From positions 806,001 through 870,000 of the forward strand of contig NZ_CP114288.1 of NCBI RefSeq assembly GCF_027111335.1: a stretch of 64,000 nt of DNA. Reading direction: 5' to 3'. The notes under the pieces were generated by a model, which searched no databases, was not told where the DNA came from, and saw only the letters and a list, made by a program, of their open reading frames with translations. Each line of letters opens with the position of its first letter. Position 1 is the stretch's first letter. This stretch comes from Flavobacterium aquiphilum (GTDB lineage Bacteria; Bacteroidota; Bacteroidia; Flavobacteriales; Flavobacteriaceae). Shown here piece after piece: positions 62,307 through 64,000 of the stretch. The translations under genes were made by a program, and so were the position numbers.

Positions 62307-63362
62307 ATGAAAGATATTGCAAAACGTTTTCCTGAAAACCCGTTATTGTCTCCATCAGATATTTTGCCAAGTCACAAAGATTTGCAGGTAGCCTGTTTGC
62401 TTAATCCTGGAGTATTTCGTTACAACGACAAAATATGGATGATCGTTCGTGTAGGCGAAAGGCCGGAACAAAAAAGTGACACAATCTCATTTCCAGTGCT
62501 TACTACGGCGGGTGTTGAAGTGATCGAAATTTCTAAAAACGATACGGAATTAGATGTCAAAGATGCTAGAGTCATCAATTATAAAGGGGTTGATTATTTG
62601 ACAACTTTGTCGCATCTGAGGTTGGTTTGTAGTGATGACGGGCGTAAATTCCATGAACCCGAAGGGTATTCTTTATTGGTAGGTCAAAATTCGTTGGAAT
62701 CGTTCGGAATAGAAGACTGTCGCGTCACCTTTATTGATGGAATTTATTATTTGACCTATACGGCAGTCTCTGACAATGGTGTTGGTGTGGGTTTGCGAAG
62801 CACTGTTGATTGGAAAAACTTTCAGTCGCACGGTATGATTTTGCCGCCACATAATAAAGATTGTGCAATTTTTGAAGAAAAAATAAACGGACAGTTCTAT
62901 GCTTTGCATCGTCCAAGCAGTGTCGAAATAGGTGGGAATTACATTTGGATAACGTCTTCTTCAGACGGCATTCATTGGGGGAATCATCAGTGTATTTTGA
63001 AAACAAGGAAAGGTTTTTGGGATAGTGAGAGAATAGGAGCGGGGGCATCACCTATAAAAACAGCGCAAGGGTGGCTCTCTATATATCATGGTGCCAATCA
63101 TGATCATCAATATTGTTTAGGGGCTTTTTTGATGGAGTTGGAAAATCCGTCAAAAGTAATAGCCAGAACCGAAAAGCCTATTATGGTTCCGACTGAACAA
63201 TATGAGCTTTCGGGTTTTTTTGGGAATGTGGTTTTTACCAATGGTCATATAGTAAATACCGAAGGAGATACGGTGACTATATATTATGGTGCTTCAGATG
63301 AATTTGTATGCGGTGCCGAATTCTCAATCAAAGAAATCTTCTCATTGTTGCAGTATTGTTGA
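62307..63362 (+). CDS. GH130-type glycoside phosphorylase/hydrolase
   Basis: The 351-residue protein has a five-bladed propeller sequence pattern with NPGVFRYNDKIWMIVRVGER, GIEDCRVTFIDGIYYLTYTA and GAGASPIKTAQGWLSIYHGA, the blade motifs of family GH130. Members phosphorolyse or hydrolyse beta-1,4- or 1,2-mannosides. No other glycan genes are beside it. It is cytosolic, since no signal peptide is present. It lies just outside the element. Confidence 0.88.
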   Translation: MKDIAKRFPENPLLSPSDILPSHKDLQVACLLNPGVFRYNDKIWMIVRVGERPEQKSDTISFPVLTTAGVEVIEISKNDTELDVKDARVINYKGVDYLTTLSHLRLVCSDDGRKFHEPEGYSLLVGQNSLESFGIEDCRVTFIDGIYYLTYTAVSDNGVGVGLRSTVDWKNFQSHGMILPPHNKDCAIFEEKINGQFYALHRPSSVEIGGNYIWITSSSDGIHWGNHQCILKTRKGFWDSERIGAGASPIKTAQGWLSIYHGANHDHQYCLGAFLMELENPSKVIARTEKPIMVPTEQYELSGFFGNVVFTNGHIVNTEGDTVTIYYGASDEFVCGAEFSIKEIFSLLQYC

Positions 63363-63412
63363 AAAATAATGTCATCTTCGTTTTTCATTAGATTAAAATA
63401 GTAAAAATTTTC

Positions 63413-63559
63413 AGGAGCTATTTCCTGCTATTCGTTGCAAGTCCTCGTTCCTCTGGCAACATTTTTATGTATTTGCAATAGCTTCCGTTGGTCGCTTTGC
63501 CTCTACATAAAATGTAAGCCATATTCACTGTGGGCTTTTCACTACTATCAGGGCTAGGG
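63413..63559 (+). repeat. Dispersed palindromic repeat, copy D (with longer centre)
   Basis: It starts GGAGCTATTTCCTGCTATTC and ends CACTACTATCAGGGCTAGGG like copies A-C, but the centre is about 80 nt and holds a different inverted repeat (ACATTTTTATGTA/TACATAAAATGT). An open frame across it is rejected as a gene. The rest of 63560-63900 has no visible gene, only two 11-12 bp complementary arms at 63844-63854 and 63902-63913. Confidence 0.75.
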
Positions 63560-63911
63560 TAGTGGTACTTCATCAGAAAGAAATCAATACATATATAGTA
63601 TAAAGTATAAAGGTATCCGAAGGATGCTTTTTTAAAAGAACCCAATGCAGGTTTTCCTTTGCGTCTTGGCATCTTCGTGAGCGATTTAGGCTTGCAAAGG
63701 AGTAAAAGATCGAAGAAGTATAAGGGAATCAAGAAAAAATCTGCGTAAGTCAGTGTGTTAAAAAGGGACAATATGTAGATAAGCGTAGGGTTGTTTGCAG
63801 TAAAACGGATCCGTCACGCCTAAAAGCGGAAAGATTTTAAGAAAAGGGTTTTTGTAAAATTAAGGTTATCAGAGTTTTAAAAAATAAATATAAAATAAAT
63901 GCAAAAACCCC

Positions 63912-63941
63912 TTGTTTAAACGAATAAACTATCTACTTTTG
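63912..63941 (+). promoter_or_regulatory. Strong stable-RNA-type promoter at right edge
   Basis: TTG at 63912-63914 and TACTTTTG at 63934-63941 are 19 bp apart. The transcript leaves the window with a non-coding leader, which suggests an rRNA operon just beyond the edge. Confidence 0.7.
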
Positions 63942-64000
63942 CACCCGCAACAGCGATGGCGCTCTTGGAAAGACTGACAAGTATAACAAATCAAATTGGA

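Noticed and set aside
63418..63771. Minus-strand 117-residue open frame near the right end
   Set aside because: It crosses the palindromic repeat copy D and shows no conserved protein pattern; the frame is probably chance.

Overview
The window looks like chromosome of a Flavobacterium-type member of the Bacteroidota. The evidence is about 35% GC, promoters of the form TTG-N18..20-TAnnTTTG upstream of tRNA and protein genes, few Shine-Dalgarno sites, several TTG/GTG starts, and gene families typical of the group: an S16 protein with a long Ala/Glu tail, a BlaR1-like M56 protein with a TonB C-terminus, DUF4407, DUF4421 and a DnaE fused to an exonuclease. The assignment rests on these signatures, not on a search.

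Layout. 1-7400: the end of a SnoaL-like gene, trmB, a LysE-type exporter, an alkyltransferase-like DNA repair protein, an Mrp/NifU iron-sulfur pair, a 2Fe-2S ferredoxin and, on the minus strand, a glutaryl-CoA-type acyl-CoA dehydrogenase. 7500-11800: a LamB-like porin, trmN6, the rimM-rpsP pair and an RRM protein. 11900-18400: the leucine cluster leuC-leuD-(two methyltransferases)-leuA-leuB, in which one methyltransferase is broken by an in-frame stop. 18900-26800: a metallo-beta-lactamase-fold hydrolase, an AraC regulator, a short-chain dehydrogenase and dnaE. 26900-32100: a beta-barrel protein, thioredoxin, M1 aminopeptidase and a DUF58 protein. 32100-32800: two identical tRNA-Asp genes with a decayed third copy between them. 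32900-53600: mostly housekeeping genes (ruvC, hemW, pckA, saccharopine-dehydrogenase-like, BlaI/BlaR1, M20 dipeptidase) and membrane or envelope genes. A lone KAP-family NTPase sits between ruvC and hemW and looks acquired.

The most unusual region is an 8.4-kb integrated element, 53723-62150, in the 3' end of tRNA-Leu(TAG). It is bounded by a 32-bp perfect direct repeat. It carries a tyrosine recombinase, an excisionase-like HTH protein with a palindromic operator candidate, a winged-helix protein, a large replication protein with an SF3-type helicase domain, and an iteron-like array beside it. Pairs of TTGCCCG repeats near both ends are candidate integrase arm sites. No relaxase, conjugation or capsid gene is visible, so it resembles a phage satellite (PICI-like) or a minimal integrative element. 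Near the left end is a self-contained unit with its own candidate promoter and a terminator: a GHKL ATPase plus a STAS-like (DUF4325) protein, a possible undescribed signalling or defence system. A candidate small RNA lies between it and the tRNA.

Other notable features are four dispersed copies of a palindromic repeat whose central stem changes sequence but keeps pairing, an intergenic-type microsatellite in frame inside a glycosyltransferase gene, and a strong stable-RNA promoter at the right edge that probably starts an rRNA operon just outside the window.
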